From the NCBI RefSeq assembly GCF_900099905.1, contig NZ_FNEE01000004.1:62001-126000 (forward strand): 64,000 bases of DNA, in the 5' to 3' direction. Under the pieces are notes generated by a model, which saw nothing but the letters and a program-made list of their open reading frames with translations, searched no databases and had not been told where the DNA came from. Made by a program: the position numbers and the translations under genes. The stretch is from Mesorhizobium muleiense. GTDB taxonomy: Bacteria; Pseudomonadota; Alphaproteobacteria; Rhizobiales; Rhizobiaceae. This document shows positions 18,884 to 27,554 of the stretch, one piece after another (position 1 is the first letter of the stretch; every line of letters starts with the position of its first letter).

Positions 18884-20047
18884 TCAGCCCCCGAACGGGC
18901 GCAGCAGCGCCCGTGAAATGATGTGGCGCTGGATTTCCGACGTACCTTCCCAGATGCGCTCGACGCGGGCGTCGCGCCAGATGCGTTCCAGCGGCAGATC
19001 GTCCATCAGCCCCATGCCGCCATGGATCTGGATCGCCTCGTCGGCGACGAAGGCAAGCATCTCGGTGGCCTTCAGCTTGGCCATGGCCATGTCCTGATCG
19101 GTGACGGTGCCCTGATCGTACTTCCAGCCGGCTTCGAACACCATCAGGTCGGCCGCTTTCAGTTCTGTCGCCATATCGGCAAGCTTGAATGAAACGCCCT
19201 GGAACTTGCCGATCTGCTGGCCGAACTGCTGGCGCTGCGCGGCGTATTCGATGGCGTGGCCAAGCGCCCGCTCGGCCCGGCCGAGACAGGTGGCGCCGAC
19301 CTGCAGGCGGGTTGCGCCAAGCCATGAATTGGCGACGTCGAAACCCTTGTGGACCTCGCCCAGAACCTGGGCTCCGGGCAGCCGGCAATCGTCGAATTCG
19401 AGGATGGCATTGGTGTAGCCGCGGTGCGAGACGTTGCGGTAGCCGTCACGCACCGTAAAACCCTTGGTGCCCTTGTCGACGAAGAAGGCGGTGATCTTCT
19501 TGCGTTTTCCACGCGGCGTCTCCTCTTCGCCCGAAGCCATGAAGACGATGGCGAAATCGGCGAGGTCGGCATGGCTGATGAAGTGCTTGGTGCCGTTCAG
19601 CACCCAGTCGTCGCCGTCCTGCACTGCGGTTGCCTTCATGCCGCGCAGATCGGAGCCGGAACCCGGCTCGGTCATCGCCAGGCAATCCCACTTCTCGCCG
19701 CGAATGCAGGGATAGAGATACTTTTCGCGCTGCTCCGGCGTGCCGGCCAAGAGGATGTTGGATGGCCGCGCCACGCAGGTCCAGTGCAGTGCGTAATTGG
19801 CGCGGCCGAGCTCCTTCTCGTAAAGCAGCCAGGTCACCGTATCGAGGCCGGCGCCACCGACCTCCGCAGGCATGTTGGCGGCATAGAGCCCGGCTTCGAT
19901 CGCCTTGGCCTTGATCTCATCGATCAGCTCGCGGCGCAGCACGCCGGTGCGCTCCACCTCGCGCTCATGCGGGTAAAGCTCGTTCTCGACGAAGGCGCGC
20001 GTCGTCTCGACGATCAGTTTCTGTTCCTCGGAGAGGCCAAAATCCAT
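18884..20047 (-). CDS. Acyl-CoA dehydrogenase (gamma-butyrobetainyl/crotonobetainyl-CoA type)
   Basis: The 387-residue flavoenzyme has the ACAD FAD motif CLAMTEPGSGSDLRGMKA (near residue 125), the second signature QIHGGMGLMDDLPLERIWRD and the C-terminal R-x-EGTSEIQR segment. ACADs insert a 2,3 double bond into acyl-CoA and pass electrons to ETF. In this operon the likely substrate is gamma-butyrobetainyl-CoA, giving crotonobetainyl-CoA for the crotonase. The ATG at 20047 lies 4 bases after the carnitine dehydrogenase stop. Confidence 0.85.
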   Translation of the reverse strand: MDFGLSEEQKLIVETTRAFVENELYPHEREVERTGVLRRELIDEIKAKAIEAGLYAANMPAEVGGAGLDTVTWLLYEKELGRANYALHWTCVARPSNILLAGTPEQREKYLYPCIRGEKWDCLAMTEPGSGSDLRGMKATAVQDGDDWVLNGTKHFISHADLADFAIVFMASGEEETPRGKRKKITAFFVDKGTKGFTVRDGYRNVSHRGYTNAILEFDDCRLPGAQVLGEVHKGFDVANSWLGATRLQVGATCLGRAERALGHAIEYAAQRQQFGQQIGKFQGVSFKLADMATELKAADLMVFEAGWKYDQGTVTDQDMAMAKLKATEMLAFVADEAIQIHGGMGLMDDLPLERIWRDARVERIWEGTSEIQRHIISRALLRPFGG

Positions 20048-20051
20048 GGTC

Positions 20052-21125
20052 TCAGCCTTTCTTCTTTTTCTTCGGCTTTTCGGCCTTGGCCTTCTCGGCC
20101 GCCTTGGAGGCGGTGGGCTTCTTCGCCGCAAGCTTGGCGAGCTGCTTCGTATAGTCCTTGTGCAAGGCGCCGGCGCCCCAGCCCTTGCCTTTGTTCTGCT
20201 TCGACAGCGCATCCATGATGGCGACCAGATTGTCGTCGCGGATCTTTTCGAGCTCGCGGATCGACAGGCCATCCGCCTGATCGTCCGACTGCGTGGCGAT
20301 CAGGTCGACAAGTTCGTCGTTGAACTCCGGCACATCCATCAGCTTGGTCCACGGCCATTTCAGGCACGGCCCGAACTGCGCCATGAAATGGCGCATGCCG
20401 GCCTCGCCGCCGGCGACGCGGTAGACCTGGAACATGCCCATCTGCGCCCAGCGCAGGCCGAAGCCATAGCGCATGATGTCGTCGAGTTCCTCGACCGTGC
20501 AGATGCCGTCCTTGATTAGCCACAGCGCCTCGCGCCATGCCGCCTCCAGCAGGCGGTCGCCGACGAACGCCTCGATCTCCTTGCGGATCACCACCGGTTT
20601 CATGCCGATCGAGGCGTACATCTCCTTGGCGACCTCGATCGCCTCGGGAAAGGTCTGCTCGCCGCCGACGATCTCGACCAGCGGAAGCAAATAGACCGGG
20701 TTGAACGGATGGCCGACGACCAGCCGCTCCGGATGCTTCTTCATCGCCACCTGCATGTCGGTCGGCTTGATACCGGAAGTCGAGGAGCCGACGATCGCAT
20801 TGGCCGGCGCATAGAGGTCGATCTCGGCCAGCACGCGGTGTTTCAGGTCGAGCCGTTCCGGCACGCTTTCCTGGATGAAATCGGCATCGGCGACGGCGTC
20901 GGCAATGGTCTTGGCAAAGGTCAATTTGCCTTCTTTTGGCAGGCCGTCGGGCAGCATCTGCTTGTAGGCGCGGCGCGCGCCTTTCATCACTTCGCCGACC
21001 TTGCGCGCGGCTTCGGGGTCGGGATCGAAAATCGACACGTCGATGCCGTTCAAGAGCAGCCGCGCCACCCAGCCGGCGCCGATGACGCCGCCGCCGATTG
21101 CAGCTGCCTTAGTGATGATGCTCAT
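20052..21125 (-). CDS. L-carnitine dehydrogenase with lysine-rich C-terminal tail
   Basis: The 357-residue protein is a 3-hydroxyacyl-CoA-dehydrogenase-fold enzyme: NAD site GGGVIGAGWVARLLLNG (residues 11-27), then FDPDPEA, and the catalytic region with VGHPFNPVYLLPLVEIVGG. It oxidises L-carnitine to 3-dehydrocarnitine with NAD+. The family is about 320 residues. Here a tail of about 35 residues rich in Lys and Ala ends in PKKKKKG. In some rhizobia, as I recall, this enzyme is fused to a thioesterase; no thioesterase domain is present here. It overlaps the HD-domain gene by 4 bases. The next gene downstream encodes the 3-dehydrocarnitine pathway partner ACAD. Confidence 0.88.
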   Translation of the reverse strand: MSIITKAAAIGGGVIGAGWVARLLLNGIDVSIFDPDPEAARKVGEVMKGARRAYKQMLPDGLPKEGKLTFAKTIADAVADADFIQESVPERLDLKHRVLAEIDLYAPANAIVGSSTSGIKPTDMQVAMKKHPERLVVGHPFNPVYLLPLVEIVGGEQTFPEAIEVAKEMYASIGMKPVVIRKEIEAFVGDRLLEAAWREALWLIKDGICTVEELDDIMRYGFGLRWAQMGMFQVYRVAGGEAGMRHFMAQFGPCLKWPWTKLMDVPEFNDELVDLIATQSDDQADGLSIRELEKIRDDNLVAIMDALSKQNKGKGWGAGALHKDYTKQLAKLAAKKPTASKAAEKAKAEKPKKKKKG

Positions 21126-21751
21126 ACGGAGGCTCCGGTTCTTGTCCTGGCTTTTTCCAGGTCGATGAGAGGCACGCGCTCGCCGGCGCGGATCACGGTG
21201 GGGTCATAGGCCCTGCGCGCAAACACCTCGAGCACGAAGGGCCGGAAGAAGTCGATCGGCAACGTCTCGTAGTCGGGGTCGAAGCTCGACTGGTCCCAGC
21301 GCTCACAGAACTGGTCGCAATCGTCGAAATAAAGGTGGCCGGCGAAACGGTCGCGCGCATGCGGATTGCCGCCGAGATGGTGGGCGTAATAGAGGCGCTG
21401 GAAGTCACCATGCTTTTCCACAACCCAGGTGCACTGCTCGCGCACGAAAGGTTTTAGGACCGAAGCTGCATATTCGTCGTGATTGTACGGTGCGTAGACG
21501 TCGCCGATGTCGTGCAGCAGGGCGCAGACGATCCAGTCGGTGTCGGCGCCGTCGCGCCATGCGCGCGTCGCCGCCTGCAGCGAATGGCCGAGCCGGGTGA
21601 TCTTGTAGCCGGACAGGCCTTCGTCGAGTTGGACAAGCGCGTCAAGCAGCCGTTCGCCTGTCTTCGCCGCATAGTCGATCTCGTGCTCGGTGAGGAACGC
21701 GTAATCGTCGCGGTCGCCATCCTTCATTGCGGTGAATTTCACGGTCTTCAT
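21122..21751 (-). CDS. HD-domain protein, PhnZ/TmpB-like (possible diiron oxygenase)
   Basis: The 209-residue protein has the order of metal ligands typical of the PhnZ/MIOX type of HD protein: LGHSLQAATRAW (His near residue 55), ALLHDIGD (HD pair near 79-80), then conserved histidines in VEKHGDFQRLYYAHHLGG, and FCERWDQSSFDPDY with late Asp residues. PhnZ and TmpB are mixed-valent diiron oxygenases; TmpB acts on a trimethylammonium phosphonate and yields glycine betaine. Whether this protein oxidises or hydrolyses anything is unknown. GGAGG precedes the ATG, and its end overlaps the carnitine dehydrogenase start, so it belongs to the pathway. Confidence 0.75.
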   Translation of the reverse strand: MKTVKFTAMKDGDRDDYAFLTEHEIDYAAKTGERLLDALVQLDEGLSGYKITRLGHSLQAATRAWRDGADTDWIVCALLHDIGDVYAPYNHDEYAASVLKPFVREQCTWVVEKHGDFQRLYYAHHLGGNPHARDRFAGHLYFDDCDQFCERWDQSSFDPDYETLPIDFFRPFVLEVFARRAYDPTVIRAGERVPLIDLEKARTRTGASV

Positions 21752-21779
21752 CGGCGGCTCCTCCCTACCGATTGCTTGT

Positions 21780-22691
21780 TCAAAGCGGCGCGCGCTTTGT
21801 CAAATTGAGCTTCTTGCGCACTTCATCGGGGCCGATGACCCTTGCGCCCATGTTCGACACGATGCTGACCGCCCGCTCGACCAGCTGCGCATTGGTTGCC
21901 AGCACGCCCTTGTCGAGCCAGAGATTGTCCTCAAGCCCGACGCGGACATTGCCGCCGGCCAGCACCGCGGCGGCGGCATAGGCCATCTGGTTGCGGCCGA
22001 TGGAGAACGCCGACCAGGTCCAACCTGACGGCACATTGTTGACCATCGCCATAAAAGTGTTGAGATCGTCCGGCGCGCCCCATGGCACGCCCATGCACAA
22101 TTGCACGAGAGCATCCGGGTCCAGCACCTTTTCCTCGACCAGTTGCTTGGCAAACCACAGATGGCCGGTGTCGAAGGCCTCGATCTCCGGCTTGACGCCA
22201 AGCGCCGTCATCATGCCGCCCATGGCGCGCAGCATGCCTGGCGTGTTGGTCATGACATAGTCGGCCTCGGCGAAATTCATGGTGCCGCAGTCGAGCGTGC
22301 ATATCTCCGGCAGGCACTGGCGCACATGTTCCACGCGGTTGGTGGCGCCGCCCATATCGGTGGCTTTCTCGTTCAGCGGCAGCGGGTTTTCCGGCGAGCC
22401 GAACACCATGTCGCCGCCCATGCCGGCGGTCAGGTTCAGCACCACGTCGACGTCTGCCGCACGGATGCGCTCGGTCACTTCGCGATAAAGCTGCACGTCA
22501 CGGCGCGGCCTGCCGGTTTCGGGGTCGCGCACATGGCAGTGGACGATCGCCGCACCCGCCTTTGCCGCGTCGATGGCCGAATCGGCGATCTGCTTGGGCG
22601 AGCGCGGCACATGCGGGCTGCGGTCTTGCGAGCTGCCGGACCCGGTTATGGCACAGGTAATGAAGACCTCACGGTTCATCGCAAGCGGCAT
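21780..22691 (-). CDS. 3-dehydrocarnitine cleavage enzyme (BKACE/DUF849 family)
   Basis: The 303-residue TIM-barrel zinc enzyme has the BKACE hallmarks: FITCAITGSG (residues 9-18), the metal-binding HCHVRD (near 48), and a late GGNVRVGLEDNLW. BKACEs transfer the acyl part of a beta-keto acid to acetyl-CoA. For 3-dehydrocarnitine this gives betainyl-CoA plus acetoacetate. The ATG at 22691 has GGGAG 8 bases upstream. It is the first gene of the operon, facing a GlxA/CdhR-type regulator, which strongly supports the carnitine assignment. Confidence 0.9.
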   Translation of the reverse strand: MPLAMNREVFITCAITGSGSSQDRSPHVPRSPKQIADSAIDAAKAGAAIVHCHVRDPETGRPRRDVQLYREVTERIRAADVDVVLNLTAGMGGDMVFGSPENPLPLNEKATDMGGATNRVEHVRQCLPEICTLDCGTMNFAEADYVMTNTPGMLRAMGGMMTALGVKPEIEAFDTGHLWFAKQLVEEKVLDPDALVQLCMGVPWGAPDDLNTFMAMVNNVPSGWTWSAFSIGRNQMAYAAAAVLAGGNVRVGLEDNLWLDKGVLATNAQLVERAVSIVSNMGARVIGPDEVRKKLNLTKRAPL

Positions 22692-22802
22692 CGACTTTTC
22701 TCCCAATCAGCACAGATGGTCCCGATCAAACATGGGCCCAATCGAACAGATAGCAACAATGCCTGACTTGCCGGAAACTGTTTTGCATTTTACGAAGTGC
22801 GT

Positions 22803-23783
22803 ATGATGAAAAACGAAAAGTCGTCGATCTTTCGCGCCGAACGGTTGCCGCTCAAGGTGACGCTGCTGGTGTTTTCCGGGTCGTCGATCATGTGTGTGGC
22901 CTCGGCCGTCGATCCGCTGCGCGCCGCCAACCGTATTGCCGGCGAGACGCTGTTCGATTTCAGGCTGGTTTCGGTGACCGGCGAAGCGCCGGTCACCACA
23001 TGCGGCCTGCCGGTTGCGGTCAGCGGCCGCTTCGATGCGGCGGATACGACGGATGTGCTTGTCGTCGTCGCCGGTTTCGGCACGCAGAACTATGCCACGT
23101 CGGCCCTGCTTGCCGGCCTGCGCCGAGCGGGGCGCGCCGCACGCGCCTGCGGCGGCGTCGAAGCCGGTACCTGGCTGGTCGCCCGCGCCGGTCTGCTGGA
23201 AGGGCGCAGCGCCACCACCCATTGGGAGGACATGGAGGATTTCTCATCGGCCTTTCCCGAGGTCGACGTTCGCCCCGACCGCTATGTCATCGACGGGCCG
23301 GTCTTCACCTCCGGTGGCGCTTCGCCGACCTTCGACCTGATGCTGCATCTGATCCGCACGCGGCTCGGCATGGCGGTCGCGCTCGATGTGGCAAGCGTCT
23401 TCATCTACGACCAGGCACGCGCCGCGACCGACGCGCAGCCTTTGGTCTCGCTCGGCCGCCTCGACGGCTACGATCCGCGGCTTGCGCAAGCCATCCGGCT
23501 GATGGAAACCCACGTCGACCAGCCCTTGACTATCGCCGCGGTGGCAAAGCGTGCCGGGGTGACGGCACGTACGCTGGAGAGCATCTTTCGCAAGTCGATC
23601 GGCGAGACGCCGGGCGCCTATTATCTCAGGCTGCGGCTGGGTGCAGCGCGCCGGCTGGTGGTCGACACGCGCGTGGCCATGGCCGATATTGCCGGGCGAA
23701 CGGGGTTCTCGTCCGCCGCGGCATTTTCCAGGGCGTTCTCAAGAGCTTTCGGCGAAGCGCCGGTCAGGCTGCGCAGGAGATAG
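22803..23783 (+). CDS. GlxA/AraC-family regulator (CdhR-like)
   Basis: The 326-residue regulator joins an N-terminal DJ-1/PfpI-like amidotransferase domain (about residues 15-190) to a C-terminal AraC-type double HTH (about 220-320: PLTIAAVAKRAGVTARTLESIF and IAGRTGFSSAAAFSRAF). It matches CdhR-type activators of carnitine dehydrogenase genes in pseudomonads. It is divergent from the carnitine operon with a 111-base shared regulatory gap. The start could be ATG 22803, ATG 22806 or GTG 22797; none has a strong ribosome site. Confidence 0.85.
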   Translation: MMKNEKSSIFRAERLPLKVTLLVFSGSSIMCVASAVDPLRAANRIAGETLFDFRLVSVTGEAPVTTCGLPVAVSGRFDAADTTDVLVVVAGFGTQNYATSALLAGLRRAGRAARACGGVEAGTWLVARAGLLEGRSATTHWEDMEDFSSAFPEVDVRPDRYVIDGPVFTSGGASPTFDLMLHLIRTRLGMAVALDVASVFIYDQARAATDAQPLVSLGRLDGYDPRLAQAIRLMETHVDQPLTIAAVAKRAGVTARTLESIFRKSIGETPGAYYLRLRLGAARRLVVDTRVAMADIAGRTGFSSAAAFSRAFSRAFGEAPVRLRRR

Positions 23784-23789
23784 TCGGGA

Positions 23790-23996
23790 TCAGGCAGCGT
23801 CCTGGCGGTCGCTTTTGCCGTCGATCTGCGAGCGCATCTGTCTCGCAAGGTGGGTCTCGAAGCGGCTGGCGACCGCGCGGTCCCATTCGTTTGCACCGCG
23901 CGCGCCATCCTTCGGATGCGGCAGCGCCATCAGCCGGTCGATGATCGATCCCTCGCCAGATGAGAGCAGGGCGTCGATTTCGCGTTCGTGCTGCAT
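23790..23996 (-). CDS. Small hypothetical protein (68 residues)
   Basis: The predicted cytosolic, charged protein (MQHEREIDALLSSGEG... ending DGKSDRQDAA) has no recognised domain. It has an excellent ribosome site, AAGGAGG, 9 bases before the ATG at 23996, which argues that it is translated. It ends 6 bases from the convergent GlxA-type regulator. Confidence 0.6.
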   Translation of the reverse strand: MQHEREIDALLSSGEGSIIDRLMALPHPKDGARGANEWDRAVASRFETHLARQMRSQIDGKSDRQDAA

Positions 23997-24144
23997 ATCG
24001 GTTCGCCTCCTTCTTTCTGTTCCCGCCACGAACCACATATACGAGATTCGTGACGGCTGTTTGAAGGCAAGAGCGAGGCGATTGAGGGGCGGTGCGAGGC
24101 AAAACCTTGTCGTCGGTTCCGCCCTCGCGCAAAGCTGTTCCGGG

Positions 24145-24172
24145 CCGGCGGGTCGGTCAACAGACCCGCCGG
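24145..24172 (-). terminator. Stem-loop downstream of xylA
   Basis: A perfect 10-bp stem (CCGGCGGGTC / GACCCGCCGG) with an 8-base loop lies 10 bases beyond the xylA stop. No T-run follows on the minus strand, so it may stabilise the 3' end rather than terminate on its own. Confidence 0.5.
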
Positions 24173-24181
24173 TGCGGCACC

Positions 24182-25507
24182 TCAGACGTACCGGTTGACG
24201 ATATTCTCAAGCAGTTCCTGGCGGCCGGATCTCGGCTGCGGCTCGATCTTCTTCTTGACGACGCGCTCGGTGATCTCCTCCAACGTCCGCTTGCCGGCAA
24301 GCATCGCCTTGGCCTCGGCCGAATTCCAGCCGGCATAGCGCTCGGCCAGCGGGGCCGACAGCGCCTTGTCCTCCACCATTTTAGCGGCGGCCTTGAGGCC
24401 GCGTGCGCAGCAATCCATGCCGCCGATATGGCCAATCAGCAGATCCTGCGGATCGAGCGACTGTCGCCTAAGCTTGGCGTCGAAATTGGTGCCGCCGGAC
24501 TTGAAGCCACCGGCCTGCAGCACCTGGTAATAGGCCAATGCCATCTCCGGCACATTGTTGGGGAACTGGTCGGTGTCCCAGCCCGACTGGTAGTCGTTGC
24601 GGTTCATGTCGATCGAGCCGAAGATGCCGAGCGCATTGGCCAGCGCCAGTTCATGCTCGAAGGAATGGCCGGCCAGGATCGCATGGCCCTGCTCGATGTT
24701 GAGCTTGACCTCCTTCTCCAGCCCGAAGCGCTTCAGGAAGCCGTAGACCGTGGCGACATCATAGTCGTACTGGTGCTTTGTCGGCTCCTGCGGCTTCGGC
24801 TCGATCAGGATGGTGCCCTTGAAGCCGATCCGGTGCTTGTAGTCGACGACCAGGTTCAGGAAGCGGCCGGCCTGTTCCTGTTCGCGGGCAAGGTCGGTGT
24901 TGAGCAGCGTCTCATAGCCCTCGCGGCCGCCCCACAGCACATAATTCTCGCCCTTCAGCCGCTTGGTGACGTCGATGCAGTGTTTGACCGTCGCTGCCGC
25001 ATAGGCAAAGACGTCCGGGTCGGGATTGGTGGCGGCTCCCGCCATGAAGCGGCGATTGGAGAACAGGTTGGCCGTGCCCCAAAGCAGCTTGACCCCGGTC
25101 TTCTTCATCTTCGCCGCAAAATAGTCTGATATCTCGTCGAGCCGCGCGGCACTTTCAGAAAAGTCTTTTCCCTCCGGCCGCACATCGGCATCGTGGAAGC
25201 AGAAATAGGGAACACCCAGCAGCGAAAACATGTCGAAGGCGACATCGGCCTTGAGCTTGGCCAGTTCCATCGTGTCGGTGCCACCGGCCTCGGCGAACCA
25301 CGGCCGCTCGAAGGTCTGGCCGCCGAACGGATCGCCGCCTGGCCAGGCGAAGGAATGCCAGTAGGCGACGGCAAAGCGCAAATGGTCTTCCAGCCGCTTG
25401 CCGGCGACAACCTCATCGGGATTGTAGAACCGGTAGGCCAGCGGATTGGTCGAATCCGGCCCCTCGTATTTGATCTTCTGGATGTCGCCGAAAAAGCCGC
25501 TGGTCAT
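24182..25507 (-). CDS. xylA: Xylose isomerase (class II)
   Basis: The 441-residue cytosolic enzyme converts D-xylose to D-xylulose. The class II features are present: [12 protein letters not shown] with the catalytic His/Asp, the WGGREGYET segment and the metal-site region [18 protein letters not shown]. Length fits class II. It pairs with xylB at 26019-27473, but the two are separated by a divergent SnoaL-like gene rather than adjacent. No xylose transporter or XylR lies in the window. Confidence 0.95.
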   Translation of the reverse strand: MTSGFFGDIQKIKYEGPDSTNPLAYRFYNPDEVVAGKRLEDHLRFAVAYWHSFAWPGGDPFGGQTFERPWFAEAGGTDTMELAKLKADVAFDMFSLLGVPYFCFHDADVRPEGKDFSESAARLDEISDYFAAKMKKTGVKLLWGTANLFSNRRFMAGAATNPDPDVFAYAAATVKHCIDVTKRLKGENYVLWGGREGYETLLNTDLAREQEQAGRFLNLVVDYKHRIGFKGTILIEPKPQEPTKHQYDYDVATVYGFLKRFGLEKEVKLNIEQGHAILAGHSFEHELALANALGIFGSIDMNRNDYQSGWDTDQFPNNVPEMALAYYQVLQAGGFKSGGTNFDAKLRRQSLDPQDLLIGHIGGMDCCARGLKAAAKMVEDKALSAPLAERYAGWNSAEAKAMLAGKRTLEEITERVVKKKIEPQPRSGRQELLENIVNRYV

Positions 25508-25620
25508 GTCTGTCTGTCCTCTCGCAGGGTTCGGTCCTGATTACCTCAGGCGTAATTGGTTTCGCGCTGGCGCTGGATGAAAAGGGTCATGTCAAAGCCA
25601 ATCAACCACGGAGACAGACC

Positions 25621-25983
25621 ATGACCGACCTCAACACGATCGCCGAAAACTACATCGCCGCCTGGAACGAGAGCGATGCCGCGCGCCGGCAAGCCTTGCT
25701 CAAGGCGGCCTTCACCGATGACGTCAGCTACCGCGATCCGATCGTGCAGGGAGACGGCCACAATGGCCTCGCCGCACTGATCGATGGTGTCCAAAAACGT
25801 TTTGCCGGCTTCCGGTTTTCGCTGAAGGGCAAGCCGGATGGGTTTGGCGACACGATCCGCTTCTCGTGGAATCTCGGGCCGGAAGGCACCGATTCCGTCA
25901 TCGAAGGCACCGACATCGGCGTCATCGAGAATGGCCGCCTGAAAAGCGTCACCGGCTTTCTCGACAAGGTCCCGGCACAGTGA
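25621..25983 (+). CDS. SnoaL-like/NTF2-fold protein
   Basis: The 120-residue single-domain protein begins MTDLNTIAENYIAAWNESDA, the usual start of SnoaL-like polyketide-cyclase-fold proteins (cone-shaped NTF2 fold), and has YRDPIVQGDG, a typical ligand-pocket segment. Members isomerise or bind small ligands; many have no known role. A GGAG ribosome site lies upstream of the ATG. It lies between xylA and xylB on the opposite strand and shares the 113-base promoter gap with xylA. Confidence 0.8.
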   Translation: MTDLNTIAENYIAAWNESDAARRQALLKAAFTDDVSYRDPIVQGDGHNGLAALIDGVQKRFAGFRFSLKGKPDGFGDTIRFSWNLGPEGTDSVIEGTDIGVIENGRLKSVTGFLDKVPAQ

Positions 25984-26018
25984 GGTGATCTCGGGCCGCG
26001 GCGGGGGTGTGAAACCAC

Positions 26019-27473
26019 TCACGCCGTGGCCGCCTTTATAGCCGGGTAAAGCAAGCGGTAGCGCTGATAGGCATCCGCATAGGCGTTGCTTAGCGCGGCG
26101 ACCGGTTCGATTGTGGCATCGGTGGCCGGCGCCGTGCACACTCTGAGCGGATCGGCGCCCGTCGCCGCGATCAGGCCAAGCCTCGCTGCACCGAAGGCGG
26201 CGCCGAAATCGCCGTCGGCGGGAATGTCGACGGGCAGGCCGAGCGCGGTGGCGATTGCCTTTAGCCAATAGTGCGAGCGCGAGCCGCCGCCGATCGCCGT
26301 CACCCGCGTCAGCGTCGTGCCGGCCTTGGCCAGGGCTTCGAGACTGTCGCGGAAGGCGAAAGCCACGCCCTCCAGCACGGCCTGGGTCAACACGGCGCGG
26401 CTCGATTCCTGCGCAAGCCCGGTAAACGAGCCGCGAATGGCCGCATCATTGTGCGGGGTGCGCTCGCCCGAGAGATAGGGCAGGAAGGACACGCCGGTCG
26501 GCGCCTTCAGCGTATCGCCGAGCTCGGCGGTCAGCTCGCCGGCGCCTTTGCCTGAAATCTCGGACAGCCAGTTGAGCGAATCGGTTGCCGACAGGATGAC
26601 GCCCATCTGGTGCCAGGTGTCGGGCAACGCGTGACAGAATGTATGCACCGCGCTTTCCGGGTCGGGCAGATAGGACGCATTGGCGGCAAACAGCACGCCT
26701 GACGTGCCAAGCGAGACAAAGGCCTGGCCGGCGGCGACCGTGCCCATGCCGCAAGCCGACGCCGCATTGTCGCCGGCGCCACCAGCGATCGGGATGCCCG
26801 CCTGCATCCCCCATTTCGAGGCCAGTTCGCTGCGCAACGCGCCGGCCTTCTCAGTCCCTTCGACCAGTGACGGCATCTGCTTCTCGTCGAGCGACGTGGC
26901 GGAAAGCAGGTCGGATGACCAGTCTCGCTTGCGGACATCGAGCCAAGAGGTGCCGGCCGAGTCCGACATCTCCGAAATATGCTCGCCGGTGAGCCAGAGC
27001 CGCAGGAAATCCTTCGGCAGCAAGACCTTTGCCAGTTTGGCGAAAATATCCGGCTCGTTGTTTTTCACCCAGACCAGCTTTGGCGCGGTGAAGCCGGGGA
27101 AGACGATGTTGCCGGTCAGCTTGCGAAAGCGCGGGTCGGCGTCGAGCTTGGCGGCCTCGGCATGGCTGCGCGTGTCGTTCCACAGGATGCAGGGGCGCAG
27201 CACCTGGTCGCCGGCATCGAGCAATGTAGCGCCATGCATCTGGCCGGAGAGGCCGATTCCTTTGACGGCGGCGAGCTGTTCTGGATGAGAAACCTTGAGC
27301 TCGGCGATCGCTCCCTCGCAGGCGCGGATCCACTCGGCGGGGTTCTGCTCCGACCAGCCAGAGTGCGGCCGCGACACGTCGAGTGACGCGTGGCCGGAGC
27401 CGATGACGGTCTGCCCGGAATCGATCAATAGCGCCTTGACGCCCGACGTGCCCAGATCGAGGCCGAGATACAT
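26019..27473 (-). CDS. xylB: Xylulokinase
   Basis: The 484-residue FGGY-family sugar kinase phosphorylates D-xylulose at O5. Motifs: the N-terminal phosphate loop MYLGLDLGTSGVKALLID, the substrate segment LSGQMHGATLLD, and the ATP-site AIGGGSRSHYWLKAIATALG near residue 390. Full length. A 9-bp inverted repeat lies 22 bases upstream of its start and probably is an operator. Confidence 0.95.
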   Translation of the reverse strand: MYLGLDLGTSGVKALLIDSGQTVIGSGHASLDVSRPHSGWSEQNPAEWIRACEGAIAELKVSHPEQLAAVKGIGLSGQMHGATLLDAGDQVLRPCILWNDTRSHAEAAKLDADPRFRKLTGNIVFPGFTAPKLVWVKNNEPDIFAKLAKVLLPKDFLRLWLTGEHISEMSDSAGTSWLDVRKRDWSSDLLSATSLDEKQMPSLVEGTEKAGALRSELASKWGMQAGIPIAGGAGDNAASACGMGTVAAGQAFVSLGTSGVLFAANASYLPDPESAVHTFCHALPDTWHQMGVILSATDSLNWLSEISGKGAGELTAELGDTLKAPTGVSFLPYLSGERTPHNDAAIRGSFTGLAQESSRAVLTQAVLEGVAFAFRDSLEALAKAGTTLTRVTAIGGGSRSHYWLKAIATALGLPVDIPADGDFGAAFGAARLGLIAATGADPLRVCTAPATDATIEPVAALSNAYADAYQRYRLLYPAIKAATA

Positions 27474-27494
27474 GGTGTCCTCCCATTGTCATTA

Positions 27495-27517
27495 ATTTTT
27501 TCGGATCTCGAAAAAAT
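27495..27517 (-). promoter_or_regulatory. AT-rich 9-bp inverted repeat upstream of xylB (probable operator)
   Basis: ATTTTTTCG (27495-27503) and CGAAAAAAT (27509-27517) are perfect reverse complements with a 5-base GATCT centre. The site is 22 bases upstream of the xylB start. Its form is like operators of ROK or LacI-type sugar repressors. No regulator gene is adjacent. Confidence 0.6.
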
Positions 27518-27554
27518 CTGACTTGGCAGTTTTTAAGACAAGATCCGCCTCCGG

